Shown here one piece after another: positions 1-11,375 of a stretch of DNA of 64,000 bases. The stretch lies in NCBI RefSeq assembly GCF_001580545.1, contig NZ_LRBG01000010.1:62001-126000 (forward strand), in the 5' to 3' direction. Source of the stretch: Paraburkholderia monticola (GTDB taxonomy: Bacteria > Pseudomonadota > Gammaproteobacteria > Burkholderiales > Burkholderiaceae). The stretch's first letter is position 1, and the number at the start of each line of letters is the position of its first letter. Both the position numbers and the translations under genes were made by a program. The notes under the pieces were generated by a model that was not told where the DNA came from, did not search any database, and saw nothing but the letters and a program-made list of their open reading frames with translations.

Positions 1-417
1 TACCCGCTGTATATCGCGCCGAAGCAGAACGGCCTCTATGTGATCGGTGCAACCGAGGTCGAAGGCGAGGACATGTCGCCCGTCAGCGTGCGCTCGGCGC
101 TGGAGTTGTTGAGCGCGGCGTTTTCGGTGCATCCGGGTTTTGGCGAGGCGCGCATCCTCGAGCTGAATTCGCAGTGCCGTCCGACGCTACCCGATCATCG
201 CCCCGCGCTGCTGTGGGACGGCGCTCGCACGCTGCGCGTGAACGGCCTGTACCGCCACGGCTATATGATCGCGCCCGAAGTCGCCGACGAAGCCGTGCGC
301 TTTGCGAGTGCGCTGCTCGACGGCCGCGTCGGTGACGCCGACGCATTCGCCGACTGGCGGCGCGAGGCGCGCTGGAGCGAGTTGTTCCAGCAGGATTTCG
401 CGCGGGAGCCGGCCTGA
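1..417 (+). CDS. thiO: Glycine oxidase ThiO, C-terminal fragment
   Basis: The frame is open from base 1, so the gene starts upstream of the window; 138 residues remain. The text [13 protein letters not shown] followed by a helix rich in Leu and Ala is typical of the C-terminal end of FAD-dependent amine oxidases of the DAO family. It sits 63 bp upstream of thiS and thiG, which points to ThiO, the oxidase that converts glycine to the dehydroglycine used in thiazole synthesis. The FAD-binding N-terminus is not visible, so the assignment relies on the C-terminal sequence and the operon context. A thiamine riboswitch, if present, would lie outside the window. Confidence 0.85.
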   Translation, partial: YPLYIAPKQNGLYVIGATEVEGEDMSPVSVRSALELLSAAFSVHPGFGEARILELNSQCRPTLPDHRPALLWDGARTLRVNGLYRHGYMIAPEVADEAVRFASALLDGRVGDADAFADWRREARWSELFQQDFAREPA

Positions 418-480
418 GCCGGGCGGCCTTCGTGCCGCGCGCTACCGCTTCCGCCATCGATTGAACCGTATTCGAACACC

Positions 481-678
481 ATGGACATTCATATCAATCA
501 GAAGCCGTTGTCGTTGCCCGAGGGCGCGACTGTCGCCGATGCGCTCGCCGCTTTTGGCGCGCGTCCGCCGTTCGCGGTCGCACTCAACGGCGATTTCGTC
601 GCGCGTGCGCAGCATGCGGCGCGCGCGTTGCAAACGGGCGACCGGCTTGACGTCGTGCAGCCGGTCGCGGGCGGCTGA
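481..678 (+). CDS. thiS: Sulfur carrier protein ThiS
   Basis: A 65-residue ubiquitin-fold protein ending in the diagnostic Gly-Gly tail (VAGG), which is adenylated and thiocarboxylated to carry sulfur to the thiazole synthase ThiG. The length is normal for ThiS. The motif ALNGDFVAR near the middle is typical of the family. It is placed between thiO and thiG, in the same direction, as expected for a thiOSGE operon. The start ATG is the first in frame and gives the usual N-terminus (MDIHIN). Confidence 0.95.
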   Translation: MDIHINQKPLSLPEGATVADALAAFGARPPFAVALNGDFVARAQHAARALQTGDRLDVVQPVAGG

Positions 679-787
679 GCGCGCTCGCGCCAGCCTGTCC
701 CCCACAGAACGCAACACACCGTCGCCGATAACCCATTGCCGCAACGCCGCCGGTGCCAGGCCGCGGCGGCAAACCAGGATGATGCAA

Positions 788-1603
788 ATGACTTCTCACG
801 AGACCGCCGACGCGCTGACGCTATACGGTCAACCATTCGCGAGCCGCGTGCTGCTCGGCACGTCGCGCTACCCGTCGCTGCAGTCGCTGTCCGACTCGAT
901 CGATGCAGCGCGCCCCGGCATGGTGACCGTCGCGCTGCGCCGCCAGATGAACGAAGGCAACGCCGAAGCCGGCTTCTTCGATCTGCTCAAGCGCCACGGC
1001 GTGCCGCTGCTGCCGAACACGGCGGGTTGCCTGAGCGTCGGTGAAGCGGTGACGACCGCCCACATGGCGCGCGAAATCTTCGAGACGGACTGGATCAAGC
1101 TCGAACTGATCGGCGACGACTACACGCTCCAGCCCGACCCCGTCGGCCTGATCGAGGCCGCCGCGCGGCTCGTCAAGGACGGCTTCAAGGTGCTGCCGTA
1201 CTGCACCGAAGATCTGGTGATCGGCCGCCGTCTGCTCGATGCCGGCTGCGAGGCGCTGATGCCGTGGGGTGCGCCGATCGGCACCGGCAAGGGTGTCATC
1301 AACCCGTACGGGCTGCGCGTGCTGCGCGAGCGGCTGCCGGACGTGCCGCTGATCGTCGACGCTGGACTCGGCGTGCCGTCGCATGCGGCGCAGGTAATGG
1401 AGTGGGGCTTCGACGGCGTGCTGCTGAACACGGCGGTGTCGCAGGCGACGCATCCCGACGCGATGGCGCGCGCGTTCGCGCTCGGCGTCGAGGCGGGCCG
1501 GCAGGCGTATCTCGCGGGGCCGATGGCCGAGCGCGAGAGTGCGCACGCAAGCACGCCGGTGGTCGGTATGCCGTTCTGGCATCAGGATGGAGGTGCCGCA
1601 TGA
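788..1603 (+). CDS. thiG: Thiazole synthase ThiG
   Basis: A TIM-barrel enzyme of 271 residues that builds the thiazole phosphate of thiamine from deoxyxylulose 5-phosphate, dehydroglycine and ThiS thiocarboxylate. The Schiff-base lysine is K104 in the segment [10 protein letters not shown]; glycine-rich phosphate-binding loops (GAPIGTGKG and DAGLG) follow. Three in-frame ATGs occur at 779, 782 and 788. The last is preferred because AGGA at 776-779 then has an 8-nt spacing. The stop codon overlaps the thiE start (ATGA at 1600), which suggests translational coupling. Confidence 0.95.
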   Translation: MTSHETADALTLYGQPFASRVLLGTSRYPSLQSLSDSIDAARPGMVTVALRRQMNEGNAEAGFFDLLKRHGVPLLPNTAGCLSVGEAVTTAHMAREIFETDWIKLELIGDDYTLQPDPVGLIEAAARLVKDGFKVLPYCTEDLVIGRRLLDAGCEALMPWGAPIGTGKGVINPYGLRVLRERLPDVPLIVDAGLGVPSHAAQVMEWGFDGVLLNTAVSQATHPDAMARAFALGVEAGRQAYLAGPMAERESAHASTPVVGMPFWHQDGGAA

Positions 1604-2703
1604 CACAGTCGTTGACGCTGAAGGACCGCGATCTGTTCTGGCCGACGGCCGACGAGCTCATCGAAGCCGCGGAGCGTATTCGCGCCCGCCTCGGCGACTG
1701 GCCGCCGACGCACGCACCGTGGCGGATCTGCCTGACCGCGCCCGATGAACCGAACGGCGGCGACCTGATCGTGATCGCCGACGCGCAGCCGCACGGCGAG
1801 CAGATGGCGCGCTGGCTGACGCGGGGCGCGGGCGTGATCGTCGCCGCGGAAAACCGCGCGACGCTCCATCTGGGCGGCGAGAAGTACGGCCTCGAAGGCC
1901 ATCTGGCGGAAGACTGGATCCCCGCGCTGGCGGCGTTCCTCGACTGCGGCTTCGATCCGCACGACGCACTGGTGCTCGCGCTCGCGTGGCGCGATGGCGA
2001 CGAAACCCGCGCCGACGACGCGTTCCCGGCCGACCTCGCTCGCTTTCCGCGCCTTACCGGTTTGCCGGCCGCGCCCGCGCTGGCGTTTCCGCGCTGCCCG
2101 GACAAGCTCGGCCTATACCCGGTGCTGCCGACCGCGGACTGGGTCGAACGGGTGGTCGGCTTCGGCGTGAAGACGGTGCAGTTGCGCCGCAAGTCGGCCG
2201 AACCCGCCGACGAGCTGAAGCGCGAAATCGCCCGTTGCGTGGCCGCCGGTCGCGCGCGCGACGCGCAGGTGTTCATCAACGATCACTGGCAGGCGGCGCT
2301 CGAGGCGGGCGCGTACGGCGTGCACCTCGGCCAGGAAGATGTGCATACCGCGGATCTGTCCGCGCTGGCCGACGCAGGTATCCGCCTTGGTCTGTCGACG
2401 CACGGTTTTTACGAGATGTTGAAGGCGCTGCATTTCCGTCCGAGTTACATTGCATTGGGCGCCGTATTTCCGACCACGACCAAAGTGATGCCGACCGCGC
2501 CGCAGGGCTTGCGGCGCCTCGCGCGTTACGTGCGGCTGCTCGACGGCGTGGTGCCGCTCGTCGCGATCGGCGGGATCGATCTGCAGGTGCTGCCGGAGGT
2601 GCTCGCGACGGGCGTCGGCTGCGCGGCGGTGGTGCGCGCGGTGACCGAGGCGGCCGATCCGGCCGCCGCCGTTTCTGCGCTGCAACACGCGTTTACGCAA
2701 TAA
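1600..2703 (+). CDS. thiE: Thiamine-phosphate synthase ThiE with N-terminal extension
   Basis: The enzyme joins HMP diphosphate and thiazole phosphate. The catalytic TIM barrel occupies about residues 165-365. It shows [39 protein letters not shown] and VAIGGI, all family motifs. The total is 367 residues against roughly 210 for a stand-alone ThiE. The first 150 residues or so form an extra region whose end ([27 protein letters not shown]) recalls the C-terminal part of HMP kinases, but I see no kinase active site. Long ThiE proteins are known in Burkholderiales. Its start overlaps the thiG stop. It is the last gene of the thi operon. Confidence 0.93.
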   Translation: MTQSLTLKDRDLFWPTADELIEAAERIRARLGDWPPTHAPWRICLTAPDEPNGGDLIVIADAQPHGEQMARWLTRGAGVIVAAENRATLHLGGEKYGLEGHLAEDWIPALAAFLDCGFDPHDALVLALAWRDGDETRADDAFPADLARFPRLTGLPAAPALAFPRCPDKLGLYPVLPTADWVERVVGFGVKTVQLRRKSAEPADELKREIARCVAAGRARDAQVFINDHWQAALEAGAYGVHLGQEDVHTADLSALADAGIRLGLSTHGFYEMLKALHFRPSYIALGAVFPTTTKVMPTAPQGLRRLARYVRLLDGVVPLVAIGGIDLQVLPEVLATGVGCAAVVRAVTEAADPAAAVSALQHAFTQ

Positions 2704-2759
2704 TCGTCAGGCATAGTCAGCGAACGGGGCACCTCACGGCAGCTTTTGCATGATGGCCC

Positions 2760-2765
2760 TATAAT
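2760..2765 (+). promoter_or_regulatory. Possible -10 element upstream of mlaF
   Basis: A perfect TATAAT lies 30 bases upstream of the mlaF start, in the context CCCTATAATTCGG. No convincing -35 box is found at 16-18 bp, so only the -10 is supported. The same CCCTATAAT context recurs at 7163-7171 before the ABC exporter. An AAAGGA ribosome-binding site follows at 2781-2786. Confidence 0.35.
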
Positions 2766-2794
2766 TCGGCCTTCCCTGTAAAAGGATTGTCAGT

Positions 2795-3619
2795 TTGGTG
2801 CCTTCCTCCCCCGAGCCCCTACTCGAGCTGCGCGACGTCGACTTCGGTTACGGCGACCGGCTCGTCCTGTCGAATCTGAATCTGCGCTTTCGTCGTGGTC
2901 AGGTCGTCGCGGTCATGGGCGGCTCGGGTTGCGGCAAGACCACGGTGCTGCGGCTGATCGGCGGCCTCGTGCGCGCACAGCGCGGGCAGGTGCTGTTCCA
3001 CGGCCAGGACATCGGCGAGCAGACGCGCGAAGGCCTTTACGCGCTGCGTCGCAAGATGGGCATGCTGTTCCAGTTCGGCGCGCTGTTCACCGACATGTCG
3101 GTGTTCGAGAACGTCGCCTTCTCGCTGCGCGAGCACACCGATCTCCCTGAAGAACTGCTGCGCGACCTCGTGCTGATGAAGCTCAACGCGGTCGGTCTGC
3201 GCGGCGCGCGCGATCTGCTGCCGTCGGAGATTTCGGGCGGCATGGCGCGGCGCGTGGCACTGGCGCGTGCCATCGCGCTCGACCCCGAACTGATGATGTA
3301 CGACGAGCCGTTCGCCGGCCTCGACCCGATCTCGCTCGGCATCACCGCGAATCTGATCCGTACGTTGAACCAGGCGCTCGGCGCGACCTCGATTCTGGTC
3401 ACGCACGACGTGCCGGAATCGTTCGCGATCGCCGACTACGTCTACTTTCTGGCCAATGGCGGCGTGCTCGCCGAGGGCACGCCCGACGAGCTGCGCGCAT
3501 CGACCGATCCGACCGTGCGGCAGTTCATCGACGGCGCGCCGGACGGCCCGTTCAAATTCCACTATCCGGCGAATGCACCGCTTGCGGCGGACTTCGGCAT
3601 CGGCGGAGGCCAGTCATGA
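2795..3619 (+). CDS. mlaF: Mla phospholipid transport ATPase MlaF
   Basis: Cytoplasmic ATPase of the inner-membrane MlaFEDB complex, which moves phospholipids between the outer and inner membranes. Walker A is GGSGCGKTT (residues 42-50), the signature is ISGGMARR and Walker B is MMYDEPFAGLDP. The length of 274 residues is normal. The start is TTG at 2795 (8 nt after AAAGGA) or GTG at 2798; no ATG is available near. The stop overlaps the mlaE start (ATGA). It opens the mlaFEDACB operon. Confidence 0.95.
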   Translation: MVPSSPEPLLELRDVDFGYGDRLVLSNLNLRFRRGQVVAVMGGSGCGKTTVLRLIGGLVRAQRGQVLFHGQDIGEQTREGLYALRRKMGMLFQFGALFTDMSVFENVAFSLREHTDLPEELLRDLVLMKLNAVGLRGARDLLPSEISGGMARRVALARAIALDPELMMYDEPFAGLDPISLGITANLIRTLNQALGATSILVTHDVPESFAIADYVYFLANGGVLAEGTPDELRASTDPTVRQFIDGAPDGPFKFHYPANAPLAADFGIGGGQS

Positions 3620-4383
3620 TCAGTACGCTCGGTCGCTCGGTGATCACCGGGCTCGGCACCGCCGGCTACGCGACGCGCTTCTTCCTGCGCCTGCTGCTCG
3701 AATTTTTCCCGCTGCTGCGCCGCCCGCGTCTTGTCACGAAGCAGATCCACTTCGTGGGTAATTATTCGCTGGTGATCATCGCGGTGTCGGGGCTGTTCGT
3801 CGGCTTCGTGCTCGGACTGCAGGGCTATTACACGCTGAACCGCTACGGCTCCGAGCAGGCGCTCGGCCTGCTGGTTGCACTGTCGCTCGTGCGCGAGCTC
3901 GGTCCGGTCGTGACGGCGCTGCTGTTCGCCGGGCGCGCGGGCACGTCGCTCACCGCCGAAATCGGTCTGATGAAGGCGGGCGAGCAACTCACCGCGATGG
4001 AAATGATGGCCGTCGATCCGGTCAAGGTCGTGATCGCGCCGCGCCTGTGGGCCGGCATCGTGTCGATGCCGATCCTCGCCGCGATCTTCAGCGCGGTCGG
4101 CGTTCTCGGTGGTTACGTGGTGGGCGTGCTGCTGATCGGCGTCGATGCCGGCGCGTTCTGGTCGCAGATGCAAAGCGGCGTCGACGTGTGGCGCGATGTT
4201 GGCGCCGGGGTCGTCAAGAGCGTGGTGTTCGGCCTCGCGGTGACCTTCGTCGCGCTGTTTCAAGGCTACGAGGCGAAGCCGACGCCGGAAGGCGTGTCGC
4301 GCGCGACGACCCGCACGGTCGTGTACGCGTCGCTCGCGGTGCTCGGGCTCGATTTCCTGCTGACCGCTCTGATGTTCAGCTAA
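3616..4383 (+). CDS. mlaE: Mla phospholipid transport permease MlaE
   Basis: Integral inner-membrane permease of 255 residues with five or six hydrophobic segments. The family signature around REL(G)PVVTALLFAGRAGTSLTAEIGLM is plain near residues 95-120. That segment faces the MlaF ATPase. The start overlaps the stop of mlaF. About 85 bp separate it from mlaD, the largest gap in the first half of the operon. Confidence 0.95.
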   Translation: MISTLGRSVITGLGTAGYATRFFLRLLLEFFPLLRRPRLVTKQIHFVGNYSLVIIAVSGLFVGFVLGLQGYYTLNRYGSEQALGLLVALSLVRELGPVVTALLFAGRAGTSLTAEIGLMKAGEQLTAMEMMAVDPVKVVIAPRLWAGIVSMPILAAIFSAVGVLGGYVVGVLLIGVDAGAFWSQMQSGVDVWRDVGAGVVKSVVFGLAVTFVALFQGYEAKPTPEGVSRATTRTVVYASLAVLGLDFLLTALMFS

Positions 4384-4468
4384 GACCGCGCAGCGCGCCG
4401 GCTGCCGGCGGCGCACGATGCGCCGCGCACGGCGGAAAGTGGCGGCGGCGCGGCGGATTCACTTTGGG

Positions 4469-5005
4469 ATGACGATGAAAAAGAATGTTCTCGACTTCTG
4501 GGTCGGCCTGTTTGTGGTGCTGGGTTTCGTAGCTTTGCTGTTTTTGGCGCTGAAGGCTGGCAACATGAGCTCGTTGTCGTTCCAGGCAACCTATCCGGTC
4601 AAACTCAAGTTCGACAACATCGGCGGGCTGAAGCCGCGCGCGCCGGTGAAGAGCGCGGGCGTGACGGTCGGCCGGGTCGCGTCGATCGGCTTCGACAGCA
4701 ATGCTTACCAGGCGCTCGTCACGATCGATATCGACAAGCAATACCAGTTTCCGCGGGACACGTCGGCGAAGATCCTGACCTCGGGTCTGCTCGGCGAGCA
4801 ATACATCGGGCTCGAGCCCGGTGGCGACACGGAAATGCTGAAGGCGGGCGATACCATCTCGATGACGCAATCGGCGATCGTGCTGGAAAATCTGATCGGC
4901 CAGTTTCTGTATAGCAAGGCCGCGGATTCCGGCGCGGCGAAGCCTGCTGCATCGGCCCCTGCGCCGGCGCCGGGCGCGCCGGCCTCCGGCGCTGCCGGCC
5001 AGTAA
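4469..5005 (+). CDS. mlaD: Mla substrate-binding MCE protein MlaD
   Basis: A membrane-anchored MCE-domain protein of 178 residues whose hexameric ring in the periplasm channels phospholipid to MlaE. One N-terminal transmembrane helix (LDFWVGLFVVLGFVALLFLA) precedes the MCE domain (about residues 40-120, with VKSAGVTVGRV and LLGEQYIGLEPG). The C-terminus is an Ala/Pro-rich tail. The start may be ATG 4469 or ATG 4475; both follow the GGGA at 4466-4469 closely. Next gene is mlaA, 20 bp away. Confidence 0.93.
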   Translation: MTMKKNVLDFWVGLFVVLGFVALLFLALKAGNMSSLSFQATYPVKLKFDNIGGLKPRAPVKSAGVTVGRVASIGFDSNAYQALVTIDIDKQYQFPRDTSAKILTSGLLGEQYIGLEPGGDTEMLKAGDTISMTQSAIVLENLIGQFLYSKAADSGAAKPAASAPAPAPGAPASGAAGQ

Positions 5006-5025
5006 GGCCAACAAGGAGAACAACG

Positions 5026-6042
5026 ATGCAGACGACACTGCAGACCCCGCGCGGCGTCGCGCGCGTCCTACAGTTCGGCAAGGTCGCCGTGGCGGCTGCG
5101 CTGCTTGCCGGTTGCACGACCGTGCAGACCCCCACCAAGGGCGACCCGTTCGAAGGGTTGAACCGCACGATCTTCACTGTCAACGACAAGATCGACCAGT
5201 ATGCGATCAAGCCTGTCGCGCAGGGCTACGTGTTTGTCACGCCGCAGCCGGTGCGGGACAGCGTGACGAACTTCTTCTCGAACATCGGCGACATCTATAT
5301 CGCGGCGAACAATCTGCTGCAGTTGCGTATCGCGGACGGCGTGTCCGACATCATGCGGATCGTGATCAACACGGTGTTCGGCGTCGGCGGCCTGTTCGAC
5401 GTCGCGACGCTCGCGAAGCTGCCCAAGCACGACAACGACCTCGGTCTGACGCTCGGCCACTACGGCGTGCCGTCGGGCCCTTACCTGGTGCTGCCACTGT
5501 TCGGGCCGAGCACGGTGCGCGACGCGTTCGGCTCGCTCGGCAACTACTACGTGAACCCGATCAGCTACATCAGTCCGTCGGGCCTGAGCTGGGGCCTGTG
5601 GGGCCTGAACATCATCAGTACGCGCGCAAACCTGCTCGGCGCGAGCAACCTGCTCGAAACCGCGGCGCTCGACAAATATTCGTTCGTGCGCAACGCCTAT
5701 CTGCAGCGCCGTCAGTATCTGCTCTCGGATAATCGCCGGCGTCCGCAGGAACTGCCGAGCTACGACGAGGAGGCGCCGCTGCCGAAGTACGACGAGGGCG
5801 AGACCGGCGCCGCTCCGGGCGCGGCAGGTGCTGCGGCGGGCACGCAGGGTGCTCCGGCCACGACGGCTCCCGCCTCTGGCCCGGTCGCGGCCACGCCGCC
5901 GCAGAGCGCGTCGGCACCCGAGGCCGCCTCCGGCACCGGAACCCCGCCGCTCGACCTGAACGGCGGTCCCGAAACCCAGATTCCGGCCGGTCAGCTGGTG
6001 CCGCCCACGCGCTTTAACTTTCCGTCGTTCAGATTGCATTGA
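5026..6042 (+). CDS. mlaA: Outer-membrane lipoprotein MlaA (VacJ)
   Basis: Lipoprotein that withdraws misplaced phospholipids from the outer leaflet and passes them to MlaC. The lipobox is LLAGC with C30 as the lipidated residue. The VacJ domain covers about residues 38-235 (DPFEGLNRTIFTVNDKID, DLGLTLGHYGVPSGPYLVLP). After that comes a low-complexity tail of about 95 residues rich in Pro, Ala and Gly, longer than the E. coli protein (about 250 residues in all). A strong AAGGAG site lies at 5011-5018. In this operon mlaA lies between mlaD and mlaC, whereas in E. coli it is unlinked. Confidence 0.95.
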   Translation: MQTTLQTPRGVARVLQFGKVAVAAALLAGCTTVQTPTKGDPFEGLNRTIFTVNDKIDQYAIKPVAQGYVFVTPQPVRDSVTNFFSNIGDIYIAANNLLQLRIADGVSDIMRIVINTVFGVGGLFDVATLAKLPKHDNDLGLTLGHYGVPSGPYLVLPLFGPSTVRDAFGSLGNYYVNPISYISPSGLSWGLWGLNIISTRANLLGASNLLETAALDKYSFVRNAYLQRRQYLLSDNRRRPQELPSYDEEAPLPKYDEGETGAAPGAAGAAAGTQGAPATTAPASGPVAATPPQSASAPEAASGTGTPPLDLNGGPETQIPAGQLVPPTRFNFPSFRLH

Positions 6043-6156
6043 ACATGCGGCCGTAACAGATCGATACGACTCTCGCAGTTTGCGCATGGATTGCCGTCGA
6101 ACTCGCGTGATAAGGTCGGTCCAAATCGTTGCCCTATTTTTGAGGTAAAGCTCGAT

Positions 6157-6789
6157 ATGAAAAAATTCTTCCTGATTCCGTTGTTTGCCGCGTTGTTTTC
6201 ATTCATCAGCGCAGGGGCATCGGCGCAGACTGTCGACGTCAACGCACCGGACGCGCTGATCAAGACCGTCACCCAGCAGGTCATGGACGCGATTCGCGGC
6301 GACAAGTCGATCCAGCAGGGCGACATCACGCACATCACGGCGCTCGTCAACGAAAAGATCCTGCCGTACACCGACTTCCGCCGCACCACGCAGCTCGCGA
6401 TGGGCCGCAACTGGCGCACCGCCACGCCCGAGCAGCAGAACCAGGTGGTCGAGCAGTTCAAGATGCTGCTGATCCGCACGTATTCGGGCGCGCTCGCGCA
6501 GGTGCGCGACCAGCAGATCCAGTACAAGCCGTTCCGCATGAACCCGGACGATACCGACACGGTGGTGCGCTCGGTCGTGATGAACAATGGCCAGCCGATC
6601 GAACTCGACTACCGCCTGTACAAGACGGCGCAAGGCTGGCGTGTGTATGACATCAACGTGCTCGGCGCGTGGCTGATCCAGGCGTATCAGCAGCAGTTCA
6701 ACGAGCAGATCCAGCAGAAGGGCGTCGACGGACTGATCCAGTTCCTCACGCAGCGCAATCAGCAACTCGCCGCGGGCAAGCAGTCGTGA
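6157..6789 (+). CDS. mlaC: Periplasmic phospholipid-binding protein MlaC
   Basis: Soluble periplasmic shuttle between MlaA and MlaD. A Sec signal peptide (MKKFFLIPLFAALFSFISAGASA, cut after ASA) is followed by the MlaC/Ttg2D domain with YTDFRRTTQLAMGRNWRTATPEQQ and GWRVYDINVLG. The length of 210 residues is normal. The start is chosen at the signal peptide; GAGG at 6142-6145 precedes it. The stop overlaps the GTG start of mlaB. Confidence 0.95.
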   Translation: MKKFFLIPLFAALFSFISAGASAQTVDVNAPDALIKTVTQQVMDAIRGDKSIQQGDITHITALVNEKILPYTDFRRTTQLAMGRNWRTATPEQQNQVVEQFKMLLIRTYSGALAQVRDQQIQYKPFRMNPDDTDTVVRSVVMNNGQPIELDYRLYKTAQGWRVYDINVLGAWLIQAYQQQFNEQIQQKGVDGLIQFLTQRNQQLAAGKQS

Positions 6790-7106
6790 GCGACGTGCTG
6801 AACGCGGTCGCGAACCGCTTCGACAGCGGCGCGACGATGACCCACGAGAGCGCGAAGGCTGCGCTCGCGGCGGGTCTGCAACGCATCGAGGCGGGCGCGC
6901 GCGGCGTCGATTGCGCGCCGCTCACGCAATTCGATTCGTCGGCGCTCGCCGTGCTGCTCGCATGGGTGCGGGCCGCGGCGGCGCGCGGCGCCAGCTTTGA
7001 AATCGTCAATCTGCCGGCTGGTCTCGCCAGCCTCGCGCAGGCCTATGGCGTCGATACGCTTCTCAACCCTGTCGCCGCCAATATGGTTGCGTCAGCGCGA
7101 CATTGA
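6786..7106 (+). CDS. mlaB: STAS-domain protein MlaB
   Basis: A 106-residue STAS-domain protein that binds MlaF and supports ATPase assembly. The sequence LTQFDSSALAVLLAWVRAA is the STAS core with the conserved Ser. The start is GTG, inferred from the 4-base overlap (GTGA) with the mlaC stop. It is the last gene of the Mla operon; 190 bp follow before the next gene. Confidence 0.9.
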   Translation: MSDVLNAVANRFDSGATMTHESAKAALAAGLQRIEAGARGVDCAPLTQFDSSALAVLLAWVRAAAARGASFEIVNLPAGLASLAQAYGVDTLLNPVAANMVASARH

Positions 7107-7165
7107 CGCTCCTCTAGCGTCGTCTCCCTCCTTCCGGTCAAGCCGGGGGTGTCAGTTTTTGCCCT

Positions 7166-7171
7166 ATAATC
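7166..7171 (+). promoter_or_regulatory. Possible -10 element upstream of the ABC exporter
   Basis: TATAAT in the context GCCCTATAATC, about 125 bp before the ABC ATPase gene, in the 190-bp gap after mlaB. No good -35 box is seen at the usual distance. A run of seven T residues follows at 7178-7184. The leader downstream would be long. Confidence 0.35.
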
Positions 7172-7296
7172 AAACGTTTTTTTGGGGCATTGAACTGGCC
7201 CCCTAATCGGACCCGGTTCCGTTTCTTCCAGCATTTGCTTGTCCCCAAGCTCCATCGGGGCTACTTCAGGCGCCGCGACGCACGCGGCCCATAGTC

Positions 7297-8229
7297 ATGT
7301 CAGCCATAGAAATTCGTAACGTCAAGAAGCGCTACAAGGACTTGCAGGCGCTCAAGGGCGTCAGCCTCACGGTCGAAGAAGGCGAGTTCTTCGGGCTGCT
7401 CGGTCCGAACGGCGCGGGCAAGACGACGCTCATCAGCATACTCGCGGGTCTCGCACGCGCCGACGAAGGCAGCATCGCGGTGCGCGGTCATGACGTCGTC
7501 GGCGATTTCCGCAACGCGCGCCGTGCGCTCGGCGTGGTGCCGCAGGAGCTCGTGTTCGATCCGTTCTTCACGGTGCGCGAAACCTTGCGCATCCAGTCGG
7601 GCTACTACGGGCTGCGCAACAACGACGCGTGGATCGACGAGATCATGGCCAATCTCGATCTCACCGAGAAAGCCGACGCCAATATGCGCGCGCTGTCGGG
7701 CGGCATGAAGCGCCGCGTGCTGGTCGCGCAGGCGCTGGTGCACCGTCCGCCGGTGATCGTGCTCGACGAGCCGACCGCGGGCGTCGACGTCGAGCTGCGC
7801 CAGACGCTGTGGAAGTTCATCTCGCGCCTGAATCGCGAAGGCCACACGATCGTGCTGACCACGCATTACCTCGAAGAAGCCGAATCGCTGTGCGACCGGA
7901 TCGCGATGCTGCGCCGTGGCGAGGTGGTCGCGCTCGATCGCACCAGCACGTTGCTGCAGCGTTTCGCCGGCATGCAGTTGTTCGTGCGCTTCGCGCAAGG
8001 CGTGCTACCCGCCGAGCTGCGTCCGCTCGAGGCGGAAAGCGGGGCGGCCAACGCTAACGGCCGCCAGCATCTGCTGCGTCTGACGAGCTATGACGACGTC
8101 GAGCGCATCCTCGCGCAATGTCGCGCGGCAGGTTGCACATTCGAAGAAATCGAGGTCCGCAAGGCCGATCTCGAAGACGTATTCGTTCAGGTGATGAACG
8201 GTCCGGAAGTGATCGAGGGGCTGGCATGA
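7297..8229 (+). CDS. ABC-2 type exporter, ATP-binding protein
   Basis: Cytoplasmic ATPase of 310 residues, of the YadG/NodI/drug-resistance exporter type. Walker A GPNGAGKTT (about residues 37-45), signature LSGGMKRRV, Walker B VIVLDEPTAGVD, H-loop TTHYLEEAE. A C-terminal extension of about 80 residues is normal for this subfamily. The stop overlaps the start of the permease (ATGA at 8226). The substrate cannot be told from sequence. Confidence 0.88.
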   Translation: MSAIEIRNVKKRYKDLQALKGVSLTVEEGEFFGLLGPNGAGKTTLISILAGLARADEGSIAVRGHDVVGDFRNARRALGVVPQELVFDPFFTVRETLRIQSGYYGLRNNDAWIDEIMANLDLTEKADANMRALSGGMKRRVLVAQALVHRPPVIVLDEPTAGVDVELRQTLWKFISRLNREGHTIVLTTHYLEEAESLCDRIAMLRRGEVVALDRTSTLLQRFAGMQLFVRFAQGVLPAELRPLEAESGAANANGRQHLLRLTSYDDVERILAQCRAAGCTFEEIEVRKADLEDVFVQVMNGPEVIEGLA

Positions 8230-8990
8230 GCGGCTACAGTGGATTTAGCACGCTGTTCTACAAAGAACTGCTGCGGTTCTGGAAAGTGTCGTTCCAGACC
8301 GTGCTCGCGCCGGTCATCACCGCGCTGCTTTACCTGACCATCTTTGGCCACGCGCTGCGCGGCCACGTGCAGGTCTATCCGGGCGTCGAGTACACGAGCT
8401 TCCTGATTCCGGGTCTCGTGATGATGAGCGTGCTGCAGAACGCGTTCGCCAATAGCTCGTCTTCGCTGATCCAGTCGAAGATCACCGGCAATCTGGTGTT
8501 CGTGCTGCTGCCGCCGCTGTCGCACTACGAGATGTTCGCGGCCTATGTGCTCGCGGCCGTCGCGCGCGGCTTGTGCGTCGGCTTCGGCGTGTTCATCGTG
8601 ACGATCTGGTTTGTGCCGCTCTCCTTTACCGCGCCGCTCTACATCATCGTGTTCGCGATGTTCGGTGCGGCGATTCTCGGCACGTTGGGTCTGATCGCCG
8701 GCATCTGGGCCGAAAAGTTCGACCAGCTCGCCGCGTTCCAGAACTTTCTGATCATGCCGCTCACGTTCCTGTCCGGCGTGTTCTACTCGACGCATACGCT
8801 GCCGCCGGGGTGGCGCGAAGCGTCGCGGCTCAATCCGTTTTTCTACATGATCGACGGCTTTCGCTATGGCTTTTTCGGCGTGTCGGATATCGACCCGCTC
8901 GTGAGCCTTGCGATCGTCGCCGGTTTCTTCGTGGTGCTGGCTGTCGTCGCGATGCGCATGCTCGCCACCGGCTACAAGCTGCGCCACTGA
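8226..8990 (+). CDS. ABC-2 type exporter, permease protein
   Basis: Inner-membrane protein of 254 residues with about six transmembrane segments, of the ABC-2/YadH family. FLSGVFYSTHTLPPGWREASRLNPFFYMIDGFRYGFFGVSD is the conserved C-terminal region. It pairs with the ATPase just upstream, overlapping its stop codon. The bolA-like gene starts 15 bp downstream, so the exporter, the bolA-like gene and murA may share a transcript. Confidence 0.88.
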   Translation: MSGYSGFSTLFYKELLRFWKVSFQTVLAPVITALLYLTIFGHALRGHVQVYPGVEYTSFLIPGLVMMSVLQNAFANSSSSLIQSKITGNLVFVLLPPLSHYEMFAAYVLAAVARGLCVGFGVFIVTIWFVPLSFTAPLYIIVFAMFGAAILGTLGLIAGIWAEKFDQLAAFQNFLIMPLTFLSGVFYSTHTLPPGWREASRLNPFFYMIDGFRYGFFGVSDIDPLVSLAIVAGFFVVLAVVAMRMLATGYKLRH

Positions 8991-9005
8991 CGAGGAGCTT
9001 CTCTC

Positions 9006-9245
9006 ATGTTGCCGACTCCCGAACAGGTCAAGCAATACATAGCGGCTGGGCTCGCATGCGAGCATCTCGAAGTCGAAGGCGACGGTCAGCATTTCTTTGC
9101 GACGATCGTTTCGCCGAGCTTCGAAGGCAAGCGCCTGATCCAGCGCCATCAACTCGTGTATGCGGCGCTCGGCGACCGCATGCGCGAAGAAATCCACGCG
9201 CTCAGCATGAAGACGCTGACGCCCGCCGAATGGCAGAACGCGTAA
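9006..9245 (+). CDS. BolA family protein (IbaG/YrbA-like)
   Basis: A 79-residue BolA-fold protein, containing LEVEGDGQHFFATIVSPSFEGKRLIQRHQLVYAALGDRM; the conserved FxGxxxxxRHQ(L/M)VY region is intact. In E. coli the homologue ibaG also sits between the mla operon and murA, so context agrees. BolA-like proteins work with CGFS glutaredoxins in iron-sulfur handling; such a glutaredoxin is encoded at 49228. A GAGGAG ribosome-binding site is at 8991-8997. Confidence 0.9.
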   Translation: MLPTPEQVKQYIAAGLACEHLEVEGDGQHFFATIVSPSFEGKRLIQRHQLVYAALGDRMREEIHALSMKTLTPAEWQNA

Positions 9246-11317
<2,072 letters not shown>

Positions 11318-11375
11318 CTGACGATGGCACTCTGATCACGCTGCGACTGAGCGCCTTACCGAAACGGATACCTGT

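Noticed and set aside
302..787. Long open frame running into thiG from position 302
   Set aside because: It overlaps thiO and thiS in other frames and has no family text before residue 160; the real thiG start is near 788.
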